Shown: in pieces, positions 25,578 to 33,266 of the stretch
How the letters are laid out: each line of letters begins with the position of its first letter
How positions within the stretch are numbered: the first letter of the stretch is position 1
Assembly (NCBI GenBank): GCA_029551925.1
Contig: JAKPEO010000063.1
Location: forward strand, 1-33,266
Direction of reading: 5' to 3'
Length of the DNA: 33,266 nucleotides
DNA from: a bacterium
GTDB lineage: Bacteria > JAGOBX01
Notes under the pieces: generated by a model
What the model was told of the DNA's origin: nothing
Seen by the model: the letters and a program-made list of their open reading frames with translations, nothing else
Databases searched by the model: none
Translations under genes and position numbers: made by a program

Positions 25578-26303
25578 TTAAAAGCCAAAACCGACCATTA
25601 AAGAATAAACTGGTATTTCGTAAAACATTGCAGATGCATTGATATTTATCAAGCCCAACGAAATTTTTGCGCCTGCGCCATAATTAAATTGCGATTTACT
25701 CTTTGATTCTACGCTTGATCCTGAAATCTCAATATCAGAAATTTTTGTGCTGTTCATACCAGCTGCAATATACGGAGTGATTATCGGAAAACCTTTGCTC
25801 ATAGAAATCGAACAATTCAAATCTTCTGCTTTAAAATTCGTTTTTTTTACAGTCGTAGAATACGCTGCGCGCAAAGCAAACGCCGGCATTATTGCGCTGC
25901 CTTCAATAAATGACCACTTTACAACAGCGCCGCCAACCGCTATATCCGCATCCAATATCGGCATATACATTACTGATACATCTATATCCAGCGGCAGCCC
26001 CTTGGTTATCTGCAATTGCGGATATATTAATCTGTTATTTATTTTTGTTGTGGCATTTTGCCAATAATTTTTATTTTCATTTATATCTACAATTTTCAAA
26101 TTCGCGCAAATATCAAAACCAATTAATCCTAAACTTTCAGCAGGCAGCGTCTGCGAATAACTTACCAGCGCTCCAAACTCTTTAATAAATTTCGCATATT
26201 CAATGTCATTAACAACATTATTAGTCAAGACAATTTTATCTAATGCTGATACCTGCAAAAAACTAACTAAACAAAAAATAAAAGTTATAATAAGTTTCTT
26301 CAT
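25578..26303 (-). CDS. Probable outer-membrane beta-barrel protein
   Basis: The 241-residue product has a signal peptide (MKKLIITFIFCLVSFLQVSA). Its remainder alternates hydrophobic and polar residues in many short strands (GALVSYSQTL, ALRAAYSTTV, PYIAAGMNSTKI, FNYGAGAKISLGLININASAMFY). It ends in an aromatic residue, GFGF, as BAM-assembled barrels do. A longer reading to 26393 would add 30 residues before the signal peptide; the ATG at 26303 has AAGG upstream and is preferred. The function is unknown. It lies 28 nt before the coiled-coil gene. Confidence 0.7.
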   Translation of the reverse strand: MKKLIITFIFCLVSFLQVSALDKIVLTNNVVNDIEYAKFIKEFGALVSYSQTLPAESLGLIGFDICANLKIVDINENKNYWQNATTKINNRLIYPQLQITKGLPLDIDVSVMYMPILDADIAVGGAVVKWSFIEGSAIMPAFALRAAYSTTVKKTNFKAEDLNCSISMSKGFPIITPYIAAGMNSTKISDIEISGSSVESKSKSQFNYGAGAKISLGLININASAMFYEIPVYSLMVGFGF

Positions 26304-26322
26304 AGAATTTTTCCAACCTTTT

Positions 26323-27126
26323 TTATTTATAAAATTTAAAATCAGTTGTTTCTGCTTCCGGCGGTAATTGCATAATCGGTAAATTCGGAGCAACTTTATT
26401 TAATATCTTCTGCGTCGGGCTCATAAATATCATTTGTAAAAATACCGATGTTATTATAAGAAAAAAACTCACTAATAAATGTTTCAAAATTTTACGCTTT
26501 TCTAATTCAAAATCCATTATCCAATATAAAAAAAAACTTGATAATGACATTATCAAATATAAAAACGCTATTATTTTGAGAATATTCCAGATTTCTAAAC
26601 TCATAATAAACGCTGTAAATTCGTCCATACTATTCAAAACTAATACGCCTGAATAATATCCCATTTTCGCTAATTCGCGCGATATAATTAAAAGACCAAT
26701 TAATCCGCCGCTCGCTAATGACGATATTCCTATCAAAAAATATTGACCAAATGTAGAACTAACAAAATCTTTATTCCAAGACAAATCATCGTATTTTATC
26801 CATTTGAATTTATTATTCGCATAAACTGATGAATGTATAACGGTTTGCTTGACAGTTTCTTCATCATTTAATGTCATAAAAAAAATTGCGATTATGTAAA
26901 GTATCGACCACCAAATTAAATGCTTTACGCCATTTTCAAATTTTCCTAATTTCACTGCGAATAATAGCGGCAGATAAACGGCAAACGGCGCAAAAAATGG
27001 CAGTGTATATGCCGAAGATGTGAACATTCCAGTATATGCCGCTAATATTGTGCATACTGCTATTATCGGATAAGCAAGCCAAGTTTCAAATGATGACTTA
27101 AATAAATGCTCGCCGTGTTTATACAA
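26323..27126 (-). CDS. Multi-pass membrane protein, possibly Yip1-like
   Basis: The 267-residue protein has five or six hydrophobic helices (about 18-36, 42-58, 68-85, 128-150, 185-205, 220-240) and an amphipathic N-terminus. The layout is reminiscent of bacterial Yip1-family proteins, but I see no motif that proves it. No catalytic residues are evident. There is an in-frame TAA two codons upstream, so translation must start at TTG (27126), which has GGTGAT at a good distance; the next internal ATG would remove the first helix. It ends 20 nt before the beta-barrel gene and follows a long inverted repeat after metK. Confidence 0.7.
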   Translation of the reverse strand: MYKHGEHLFKSSFETWLAYPIIAVCTILAAYTGMFTSSAYTLPFFAPFAVYLPLLFAVKLGKFENGVKHLIWWSILYIIAIFFMTLNDEETVKQTVIHSSVYANNKFKWIKYDDLSWNKDFVSSTFGQYFLIGISSLASGGLIGLLIISRELAKMGYYSGVLVLNSMDEFTAFIMSLEIWNILKIIAFLYLIMSLSSFFLYWIMDFELEKRKILKHLLVSFFLIITSVFLQMIFMSPTQKILNKVAPNLPIMQLPPEAETTDFKFYK

Positions 27127-27161
27127 AATTTATCACCATTTTTTTTGTTTTATTTCTGCAT

Positions 27162-27236
27162 ATAGATACAATCGCAAAATTTTAACTTTTTGAGCGCTTC
27201 CAAAATTAATTATTAAAATTTTGCGATTGTATCTAT
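27162..27236. repeat. Perfect 24-bp inverted repeat with 27-nt loop
   Basis: The arms 27162-27185 and 27213-27236 are perfectly complementary over 24 bp. The element lies between metK and the membrane-protein gene, 24 nt after the metK stop. No U-tract follows on the minus strand, so it is not a classic terminator. It could still stabilise the metK mRNA end, block read-through, or be a short inserted palindrome. It is unrelated in sequence to the 23-bp hairpin after flgE. Confidence 0.7.
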
Positions 27237-27260
27237 TTTGAGTTATAAAAATTTTCTAAT

Positions 27261-28421
27261 TTATTTTTTTAATAAGCTCTTCAATTCTTCAACTTTATCG
27301 GTTTTTTCCCAACTGAACATACTTCTGCCAAAATGCCCATAACTTGCTGTCTTTAAAAATATCGGCTGTTTTAATTTCAATGTTTCAATTATTCCGCGCG
27401 GAGTTAAATCAAATATAGACATTACTGCTTTTTCGATTTTTTCTTCTTCGATTTTATTAGTGCCGAATGTGTTTACATAAACAGAAACCGGTTTAGCCAC
27501 CCCAATAGCGTATGCCACTTGCACTTCGCATTCTTCCGCTAATCCAGCGGCAACAATATTTTTCGCTACATAGCGAGCCATATATGCCGCAGATCTATCT
27601 ACTTTTGACGGATCTTTGCCTGAAAATGCGCCGCCGCCGTGACGACCTTTTCCGCCGTATGTATCAACAATTATTTTTCTGCCAGTCAATCCGCAATCGC
27701 CATTCGGACCGCCTATAACAAATCTGCCTGTTGGATTAACATGGATTTTTAAATTTTTATCAATTAATTTTTTTGGCAATACTTGATATATCACTTTTTC
27801 AGTTATTTCTTTTTTTAATTTTTGCAATGACACGCTTGGTAAATGCTGCGTTGAAATAACAACAGTATCTACTTTCAATAATTTTCTGCCTTCATACAAA
27901 CAAGTAACCTGCGATTTGCTGTCAGGTCCAATAAACGGCAACTTTTTGCTTTTTCTTAACGATGCTAATTTTTCAAGTAATAAATGAGCATACATTATCG
28001 GAGCCGGCATCAATTCCTTAGTTTCGTTTGTAGCATAACCGAACATCATTCCTTGGTCGCCTGCGCCTTGTTCTTTATGCAATCCTTGACCTTCTGTCAC
28101 GCCTTGCGAAATATCCGGCGACTGCTTATCTAATACCACAGCTACGCCGCAAGCATCAGCATCAAATCCATACGCTTTATCTGTATAACCAATATTCCGC
28201 ACTACATCACGCGCAACACTCTGATAATCTATAACCGCATTCGTAGTAATTTCTCCGGCTATCGTTATAAAACCTGTTGTTATTAATGTTTCGCACGCAA
28301 CTCTGCTATTTTTGTCTTTTGCTATCAATGCGTCTAAAATACCGTCAGATATTTGGTCTGCAACCTTATCTGGATGCCCCTCACTCACTGATTCTGATGT
28401 AAATAAATATCTTCTTGTCAT
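27261..28421 (-). CDS. metK: S-adenosylmethionine synthetase
   Basis: MetK makes S-adenosylmethionine from methionine and ATP. Signature motifs are [19 protein letters not shown] near the N-terminus, [12 protein letters not shown] in the middle, [22 protein letters not shown] at about 260 and the closing FGRSMFSWE. Its 386 residues fit the family. GGAGG lies upstream of the ATG. The leader (28422-28647) is shared with the divergent fmdB gene. It has a possible -10 box (TATAAG) with only a weak -35 and no visible SAM riboswitch. Confidence 0.96.
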   Translation of the reverse strand: MTRRYLFTSESVSEGHPDKVADQISDGILDALIAKDKNSRVACETLITTGFITIAGEITTNAVIDYQSVARDVVRNIGYTDKAYGFDADACGVAVVLDKQSPDISQGVTEGQGLHKEQGAGDQGMMFGYATNETKELMPAPIMYAHLLLEKLASLRKSKKLPFIGPDSKSQVTCLYEGRKLLKVDTVVISTQHLPSVSLQKLKKEITEKVIYQVLPKKLIDKNLKIHVNPTGRFVIGGPNGDCGLTGRKIIVDTYGGKGRHGGGAFSGKDPSKVDRSAAYMARYVAKNIVAAGLAEECEVQVAYAIGVAKPVSVYVNTFGTNKIEEEKIEKAVMSIFDLTPRGIIETLKLKQPIFLKTASYGHFGRSMFSWEKTDKVEELKSLLKK

Positions 28422-28565
28422 TTTAACTTTTCCTCCAAAAAAATTTTAATAATTCAAAGTGTGAATTTTATATCAATTTTTCTTATAAAACAAGTTTTTT
28501 TTTCAATCCAATAAAATTTAATTTATAATTTTCTGAATTTTACTAAAAAAAATAACAAAAAAAAC

Positions 28566-28593
28566 TTGAATATTTTTTTATTTTAAATATAAT
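28566..28593 (+). promoter_or_regulatory. Promoter for fmdB-recA
   Basis: TTGAAT (28566-28571), a 16-nt spacer and a perfect TATAAT (28588-28593). The start site would be near 28600 and the fmdB ATG follows at 28648 with a GAGGA site. Confidence 0.6.
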
Positions 28594-28647
28594 TAATACT
28601 TTAATAAAAATCTAAAATATAAATTAATCAAAAGCGAGGAAAAAAAT

Positions 28648-28893
28648 ATGCCGATATATGAATATATCTGCAATAATTGCAAAAATGAATTTGATTTATT
28701 AATATATGGCAATGAAAATGCGCAATGTCCGAAATGCGAATCATCTAATTTATCAAAAAAATTTTCAGTATTTGCAGTAGGCGGCGCAAACAATAGTATG
28801 AGTTGCGCTGATACTTGCGCATCTGCAAATTATTGCCCATCAGCTGCGGCTGGCGGCGAATTACCCGGCTGTTGTCCCGGCTGTCATTCATAA
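28648..28893 (+). CDS. FmdB-family zinc-ribbon protein
   Basis: The 81-residue protein starts with the family pattern MPIYEYICNNCKNEFDL and has two CxxC pairs, CNNC at 8-11 and CPKC at 27-30, that would bind one zinc ion. After residue 45 the tail is rich in Cys, Gly and Ala and ends CCPGCHS, so it may hold a second metal. The family is regulatory in name only; its role is not settled. A GAGGA site lies 10 nt before the start, and recA follows 38 nt downstream, so the two are probably co-transcribed. Confidence 0.9.
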   Translation: MPIYEYICNNCKNEFDLLIYGNENAQCPKCESSNLSKKFSVFAVGGANNSMSCADTCASANYCPSAAAGGELPGCCPGCHS

Positions 28894-28931
28894 AATTACA
28901 AAATAAAAAAAATTTGAAGGAGTAAAATATA

Positions 28932-29981
28932 ATGGCAAAAAAACAAAATGAAAACGAAAATGTGGGAGTAAATAAAGAAAAAATAAAGGTATTAGAAAGC
29001 GCAATTGCCGGAATAGAAAAAAAATACGGTAAGGGCTCAATAATGAAATTAGGAGATAAAGAGCATATCAAAACGCCTGCGATATCTACTGGTATTCTAA
29101 CTCTTGATGTTGCTACCGGTATTGGCGGCGTGCCGCGCGGTAGAATAATAGAAATTTATGGTCCTGAATCCTCCGGAAAAACAAGTTTAACTTTAAGTAT
29201 AATTGCAGAAGCGCAAAAAACTGGCGGAATAGCTGCGTTTATTGACGCAGAACATGCATTTGACCCAAATTACGCTGAATTATTAGGAGTGAATGTTGAA
29301 GATTTATATATATCCCAACCTGATGACGGCGAACAAGCATTAGAAATAGCAGAGCAATTGGTACGCTCCGGCGCTGTTGATATAATTGTAATTGATTCGG
29401 TTGCCGCGCTTACTCCGCGCGCTGAAATAGAAGGTGAGATGGGCGATTCGCATATGGGCTTACAAGCGAGATTAATGTCGCAAGCGCTTAGAAAATTAAC
29501 TGGTATAATAAGCAAATCAAATACTACCGTCATATTTATAAATCAAGTGCGGATGAAAATCGGAGTGATGTATGGAAACCCAGAAACTACTACTGGCGGC
29601 AATGCTCTAAAATTTTACGCTTCTATGCGAATGGAAATACGCCGCGTAGAAAATCTCAAAAAAGGCGAAGATATAATAGGTATAAAATCGCGTGTGAAGA
29701 TAGTAAAAAATAAAATGGCATCGCCTTTTAAAACTGCTGACTTTGATATAATATACAGCGAGGGAATATCAAAATTAGGTTGTATTTTAGATGCCGCTAT
29801 TGAATTAAAAATAATAAATAAAAGCGGCGCTTGGTTTTCGTATAATGACCAAAAATTAGGGCAAGGCAAAGAAATGGCTAAACAAACTCTCGCTGATAAT
29901 CCTGAACTTATTGAAGATATAAAACAGCAAATATATAAAATACTTGATTCGCAAGCGGTCGAAGAAAAAGAAAATCAATAA
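28932..29981 (+). CDS. recA: Recombinase RecA
   Basis: RecA forms filaments on single-stranded DNA, performs strand exchange and triggers the SOS response. The 349-residue protein has Walker A GPESSGKT at 77-84, the DNA-binding loop region [26 protein letters not shown], the L2 segment [28 protein letters not shown], and a moderately acidic tail. GAAGGAG lies 8-10 nt before the ATG. No SOS box could be confidently identified between the promoter and the start. It is followed by fapA after 39 nt. Confidence 0.98.
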   Translation: MAKKQNENENVGVNKEKIKVLESAIAGIEKKYGKGSIMKLGDKEHIKTPAISTGILTLDVATGIGGVPRGRIIEIYGPESSGKTSLTLSIIAEAQKTGGIAAFIDAEHAFDPNYAELLGVNVEDLYISQPDDGEQALEIAEQLVRSGAVDIIVIDSVAALTPRAEIEGEMGDSHMGLQARLMSQALRKLTGIISKSNTTVIFINQVRMKIGVMYGNPETTTGGNALKFYASMRMEIRRVENLKKGEDIIGIKSRVKIVKNKMASPFKTADFDIIYSEGISKLGCILDAAIELKIINKSGAWFSYNDQKLGQGKEMAKQTLADNPELIEDIKQQIYKILDSQAVEEKENQ

Positions 29982-30020
29982 TTTTTTATAATTTATATTT
30001 TTTTGTAATTTTTTCATTAT

Positions 30021-32105
30021 ATGTCTGTTGAACTGAAATTAATTGTAGATTTAGAATATTTATATATAGAAAAATTATGCCTGTGGCTTGTCGAAAGATT
30101 AAAAGATCCAACACAAGGCGACGACATTGTATTATTAACCGAAGTTTTATATTTTCTAACTGACAGAATTTTTTTTGATGTCATAGATGAAAAAAACGCA
30201 GTTAATTGCTTTGTTAATTTTGACAATAATAATATCACTCTTTTATTTTCAAAAATACCCTCTGAAATTTTAAAACATAAAAGAAATGAATTATTAGCAA
30301 TAAAAAAAAAAATCGATAAAATTGAATATAACGAAAAAGAAGAAACTTTAATAGTCAACAAATATTTTTTTGTTGAAGATTCGGCATTTGACCAAGAATT
30401 AAACAGCGCGATAAAAGATATACAAGAAGTATCGGTACAGTCGTCTGATAATATTGATGATTCATTTATGAGTTTGAATGCTGCTGACGCTGAGAATATC
30501 ATAAACAGATTAAAAAATTTTGATAAGCGGAATCTGTATTGTTTTGATAGATTTATTTATGATTATAGTTCTACTGACATTTTAAAAAATCTATTTTATT
30601 TTAGACGCGCGGTAGCCGGTCAGTTATTAGCCGCAACGCAATTACCTATAATAAAAAGTAAAGTATTCAAAGAAATAATCGCAGGCGAAAATATAGCAAG
30701 TTCAAAAGACCGCAAAGCGTATTATTCAAAAATTTCAGGCAGAGTGCGTTGGCAGGGCGAGACATTAGAAGTCAATGCTGTGAAATCAATAGACCAGACA
30801 TTAAAAAACTATGTTCAGCCGCTGAAAATAGATAATGCTACTTTAATTGTAAACGGCAGCTTAATGAGTTGCGCAAATATAGTAGTTGAAAAAGATTTAT
30901 ATGTATTCGGCAATATAATAGATACTAATATTGATGTGAAAGGCAATATTTATGTGGCAGGTCGCATAGAAAATTGTAATGGCGCAAAAAGTGTTAAAGC
31001 AGGCGGCGATATTATAGTTTTAGCGATATACAATTCAATTGTAAATACAGAATCAAATTTATTAGTAAGCGAAGAAATAATAAATTCTGACATTAATGTC
31101 GGCGCTGACATTTTACTTGACGGCGAAAATAGAAAAATTATCGGTGGCTCGATAAAAGCAGGGCGAGCAATAACTTGTTCGATTTTAGGAAATGGCGAAA
31201 CTGAAACAAAAATTTTGTTATCTGCAGATTCGCCTGCAAATAGCGAGCGCAAGCAATTAATAAAAATGCGAGAAGAATACGAAAACGCATTAAAATCGCT
31301 AATGTTCAGATTGCGCGAATTAACTGAATTTCGAGATAAAGGCATTGCCACAAAAGAACAGCAGTTTGAAATTCGCGAAATAACGCAAAAAAAAATTAAA
31401 TATGAAAAAAACATTGAACTTCTAAACAAAAAAATTGACGAATTAAATACAAGCGGCAGTCGTTCGGATAATCAGCAAATTAATTTGCGGTTGTCTGTTA
31501 AAGATACTATATATCCTAAAACATATATACAGATGAATAATGCTTCAAAAGAAATAATTGAAGAGCAAAAAGAAATTTCATTTATCTATTTCAAAGATAT
31601 GATAAAATCAGGACAATACACTTCAACAAGATTATTTGAAAATGTAACGGCAGCTGCGCAAAATAAATCTAATAAAACAATTGAATCAATCGATACAAAT
31701 AGTATTAGAAGAGTAATGGCAATTGATACAAAAGATATTAATTCTGGTATTGAAACCGCAAAAAAATTTTTAGGACTTCCTGACGAAAAAATGATAGTTG
31801 AACAAATAGCGCAATATAAAAATTCTATTAAAATAATAGTTGTTGAAAAAAAAGAAAATGATAAAGACTCTGAATTTTTAAAAAAATATATTCCGATAAA
31901 ATTTGAAAAAAAAGAAACTAATATATCAGCCAAATCAACCGCCAAAAAAACTATAGACGGTAAAACATTAGAAGAATGTTTAGCGAAAGCATCCGATTTA
32001 TTAAAAATAGAGCCGACCAAAATAAAATATAAAATATTACAGCAGTCAAAAGCCGGAGTATTGGGTATTGGCGCGAAAAAATGTATAATTGAAATTGAAA
32101 CTTAA
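30021..32105 (+). CDS. FapA-family protein (DUF342) with C-terminal Jag-N domain
   Basis: The FapA/DUF342 core is the right-handed beta-helix at about 270-400, built of short repeats such as IVVEKDLYVFGNII and NIDVKGNIYVAGRIENC. A charged coiled coil (405-475) follows. The last 50 residues (643-692, GKTLEECLAKASDLLKIEP and GVLGIGAKKC) form a Jag-N domain, found on RNA-binding and cell-division proteins. Residues 570-610 look like a second, degraded copy. FapA of Vibrio affects flagellar pole placement; here the role is unknown. The N-terminal 265 residues are poorly conserved. There is no Shine-Dalgarno before the ATG, which follows recA by 39 nt. It is convergent with the hydrogenase gene. 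Confidence 0.85.
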   Translation: MSVELKLIVDLEYLYIEKLCLWLVERLKDPTQGDDIVLLTEVLYFLTDRIFFDVIDEKNAVNCFVNFDNNNITLLFSKIPSEILKHKRNELLAIKKKIDKIEYNEKEETLIVNKYFFVEDSAFDQELNSAIKDIQEVSVQSSDNIDDSFMSLNAADAENIINRLKNFDKRNLYCFDRFIYDYSSTDILKNLFYFRRAVAGQLLAATQLPIIKSKVFKEIIAGENIASSKDRKAYYSKISGRVRWQGETLEVNAVKSIDQTLKNYVQPLKIDNATLIVNGSLMSCANIVVEKDLYVFGNIIDTNIDVKGNIYVAGRIENCNGAKSVKAGGDIIVLAIYNSIVNTESNLLVSEEIINSDINVGADILLDGENRKIIGGSIKAGRAITCSILGNGETETKILLSADSPANSERKQLIKMREEYENALKSLMFRLRELTEFRDKGIATKEQQFEIREITQKKIKYEKNIELLNKKIDELNTSGSRSDNQQINLRLSVKDTIYPKTYIQMNNASKEIIEEQKEISFIYFKDMIKSGQYTSTRLFENVTAAAQNKSNKTIESIDTNSIRRVMAIDTKDINSGIETAKKFLGLPDEKMIVEQIAQYKNSIKIIVVEKKENDKDSEFLKKYIPIKFEKKETNISAKSTAKKTIDGKTLEECLAKASDLLKIEPTKIKYKILQQSKAGVLGIGAKKCIIEIET

Positions 32106-32131
32106 AATCTAAAATCGAGTATTAATTGTTT

Positions 32132-33266
32132 TTATTTTAACAATTCATCAAGCAATTTTTTTGAAATTGACGGTTTGGCAATAACTCCCGGTCCTGCGAT
32201 ACAGCCGCCTTCACAACACATACCTTCAATAAAATCAAAATCATATTTGCCGAAATTTGCAGCTTTCAAAATCTTTAAATTTTCTTTATTAATACCGTCA
32301 ATTAATTTTGCTGAAAAATTCAAATCTGTATTTTGTTTTATAGTATTAGAAATTGCTGTTGTTACGCCATTAGCAATTGCAAACATTCTGCCTTTGGCAG
32401 TTGCTGAATTTGCTAATTCCGCAGGCGTTAATGACGCCACATCTATTTTTTTAGCGGCAAACAAACAGCCCAATTCTTCAAATGTTAATACAAAATCCAC
32501 TAATCCGCCGCTATCTTTTGCTTCTTTCTTTTTACTCAAACAAGGACCGATAAACACTATTTTTTTAGATGAACTATTAATTTGTTTATTTTTTAACATC
32601 TGCGCAAGTTGTATCATTGGCGAAGGCGTGTGCGAAATATTTTCTTTTATATTAGAAAAATGTTTTTTTATACAATAAACAAATGACGGACAGCACGAAG
32701 TAGTAAGAAATTTCAATTTTTTAGTTTTCAAAACTTTTTCTATTAATTCCTGCGTTTCCAATTCAGCGACAATATCAGCGCCTTCCGCTACTTCATAAAT
32801 ATTGCGAAATCCAAGCAATTTCAAGCCTGCGGCAATTTGCTGTAATGACGCTTTCGGCGAAAACTGCCCCACTACCGCAGGCGCTAACATCACATCAATT
32901 TCAACTTTATTTTTTAGCGCAACTAATAAATCTTTAACATCGCTAATTTCGACAATTGCGCCAAATGGACAACTTAACAAACATCTGCCGCATAATATGC
33001 ATTTATCTAAATCTATTTCGGCAATATTATCTTCATTTGTTTTTATCGCATTTACTGGACAGGCGTTTTCACAAGGGCGACGCACTTCTATTATTGCATT
33101 ATACGGACAAACTTTCGCGCACATACTGCATTCTACGCAAAGTTCTTCGTTTATCATAGCGCGCTGCGCTTGGATAGTTATTGCTTGTTTCGGACAATTA
33201 AGTTTGCAAGGATGCGCTATGCAATGCTGACACGCTTCTGTAATATAATATCTTTTTTGAGGACAT
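32132..33266 (-). CDS. [FeFe] hydrogenase, group B-like, partial at the right edge
   Basis: The frame is open to the window edge (first full codon at 33265), so the N-terminus is missing; an ATG at 33157 is internal. The visible 378 residues start with CPQKRYYITEACQHCIAHPC, one iron-sulfur motif, followed by CVECSMCAKVCPYNAI, CENACPVNAI and CILCGRCLLSCPFGAI. The catalytic H-cluster motifs are TSCCPSF, GPCLSKKKE and EGMCCEGGC, which retain the expected cluster ligands and the proton-shuttle cysteine. The pattern fits the monomeric group B enzymes of anaerobes, usually about 500 residues. It evolves or oxidises hydrogen; the direction and partner are not visible here. A sensory role is possible. 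Confidence 0.85.
   Translation of the reverse strand, partial: CPQKRYYITEACQHCIAHPCKLNCPKQAITIQAQRAMINEELCVECSMCAKVCPYNAIIEVRRPCENACPVNAIKTNEDNIAEIDLDKCILCGRCLLSCPFGAIVEISDVKDLLVALKNKVEIDVMLAPAVVGQFSPKASLQQIAAGLKLLGFRNIYEVAEGADIVAELETQELIEKVLKTKKLKFLTTSCCPSFVYCIKKHFSNIKENISHTPSPMIQLAQMLKNKQINSSSKKIVFIGPCLSKKKEAKDSGGLVDFVLTFEELGCLFAAKKIDVASLTPAELANSATAKGRMFAIANGVTTAISNTIKQNTDLNFSAKLIDGINKENLKILKAANFGKYDFDFIEGMCCEGGCIAGPGVIAKPSISKKLLDELLK

Noticed and set aside
28422-28647. A possible SAM riboswitch in the metK leader
   Set aside because: No SAM-type core or kink-turn was found; the leader is AT-rich with only short weak stems.
32124-32145. A 7-bp hairpin between the convergent fapA and hydrogenase genes as a bidirectional terminator
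   Set aside because: The stem is short and entirely A/T except for one pair, and it overlaps the hydrogenase stop; too weak to call.
32175-32678. A 167-codon open frame on the plus strand opposite the hydrogenase
   Set aside because: The minus-strand frame carries the cluster-binding cysteine motifs; the plus-strand frame has no recognisable domain.

Overview
The window comes from an AT-rich, flagellated, probably anaerobic bacterium with two membranes. The diderm reading rests on an LptE-like lipoprotein, a small secreted protein that looks like an outer-membrane beta-barrel, and several proteins with signal peptides. The flagellar gene order (flbB, fliK, flgD, a TIGR02530-type gene, flgE, flbD, motA) is shared by spirochaetes and clostridia. 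The single cysteine of the hook protein sits 13 residues after a lysine, the spacing known for the spirochaete hook cross-link. I therefore favour a spirochaete or a related candidate lineage, but the phylum is not settled. No mobile element, CRISPR array, tRNA or rRNA gene was seen.

Region 1 (1-8187, all minus strand) is a flagellar block. In transcription order it holds a lytic transglycosylase, flbB, fliK, flgD, the TIGR02530 gene, a very long flgE, flbD and the start of motA. It does not look like one simple operon. There is a likely terminator after flgE, a strong promoter that would give flbD an almost leaderless mRNA, a candidate promoter before the TIGR02530 gene, and two related structured RNA elements, one ahead of fliK and one ahead of flgE. 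The flgE element carries an exact complement of its own Shine-Dalgarno (SD) sequence.

Region 2 (8300-15633, minus strand) is housekeeping and envelope: trmB-lptE-holA, ugd with a clear intrinsic terminator, an isolated malonate decarboxylase alpha subunit (mdcA), an EamA transporter and murG. Region 3 (15641-27126, minus strand) holds a 1287-residue secreted TPR/LysM/coiled-coil protein with its own promoter, a PcrA/UvrD helicase, a four-module HEAT-repeat protein ending in a STAS-like domain, a secreted coiled-coil protein, a beta-barrel candidate and a membrane protein. Region 4 (27162-33266) has metK divergent from fmdB-recA-fapA on the plus strand, then the 3' part of a group B-like [FeFe] hydrogenase gene running off the right edge on the minus strand.

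Together the genes cover hook and motor assembly, cell-wall synthesis and LPS or periplasm functions, DNA repair and replication, and hydrogen metabolism. No intergenic gap exceeds 300 bases. The longest are 6632-6902 and 28422-28647, and both hold promoter or RNA signals described in the entries.
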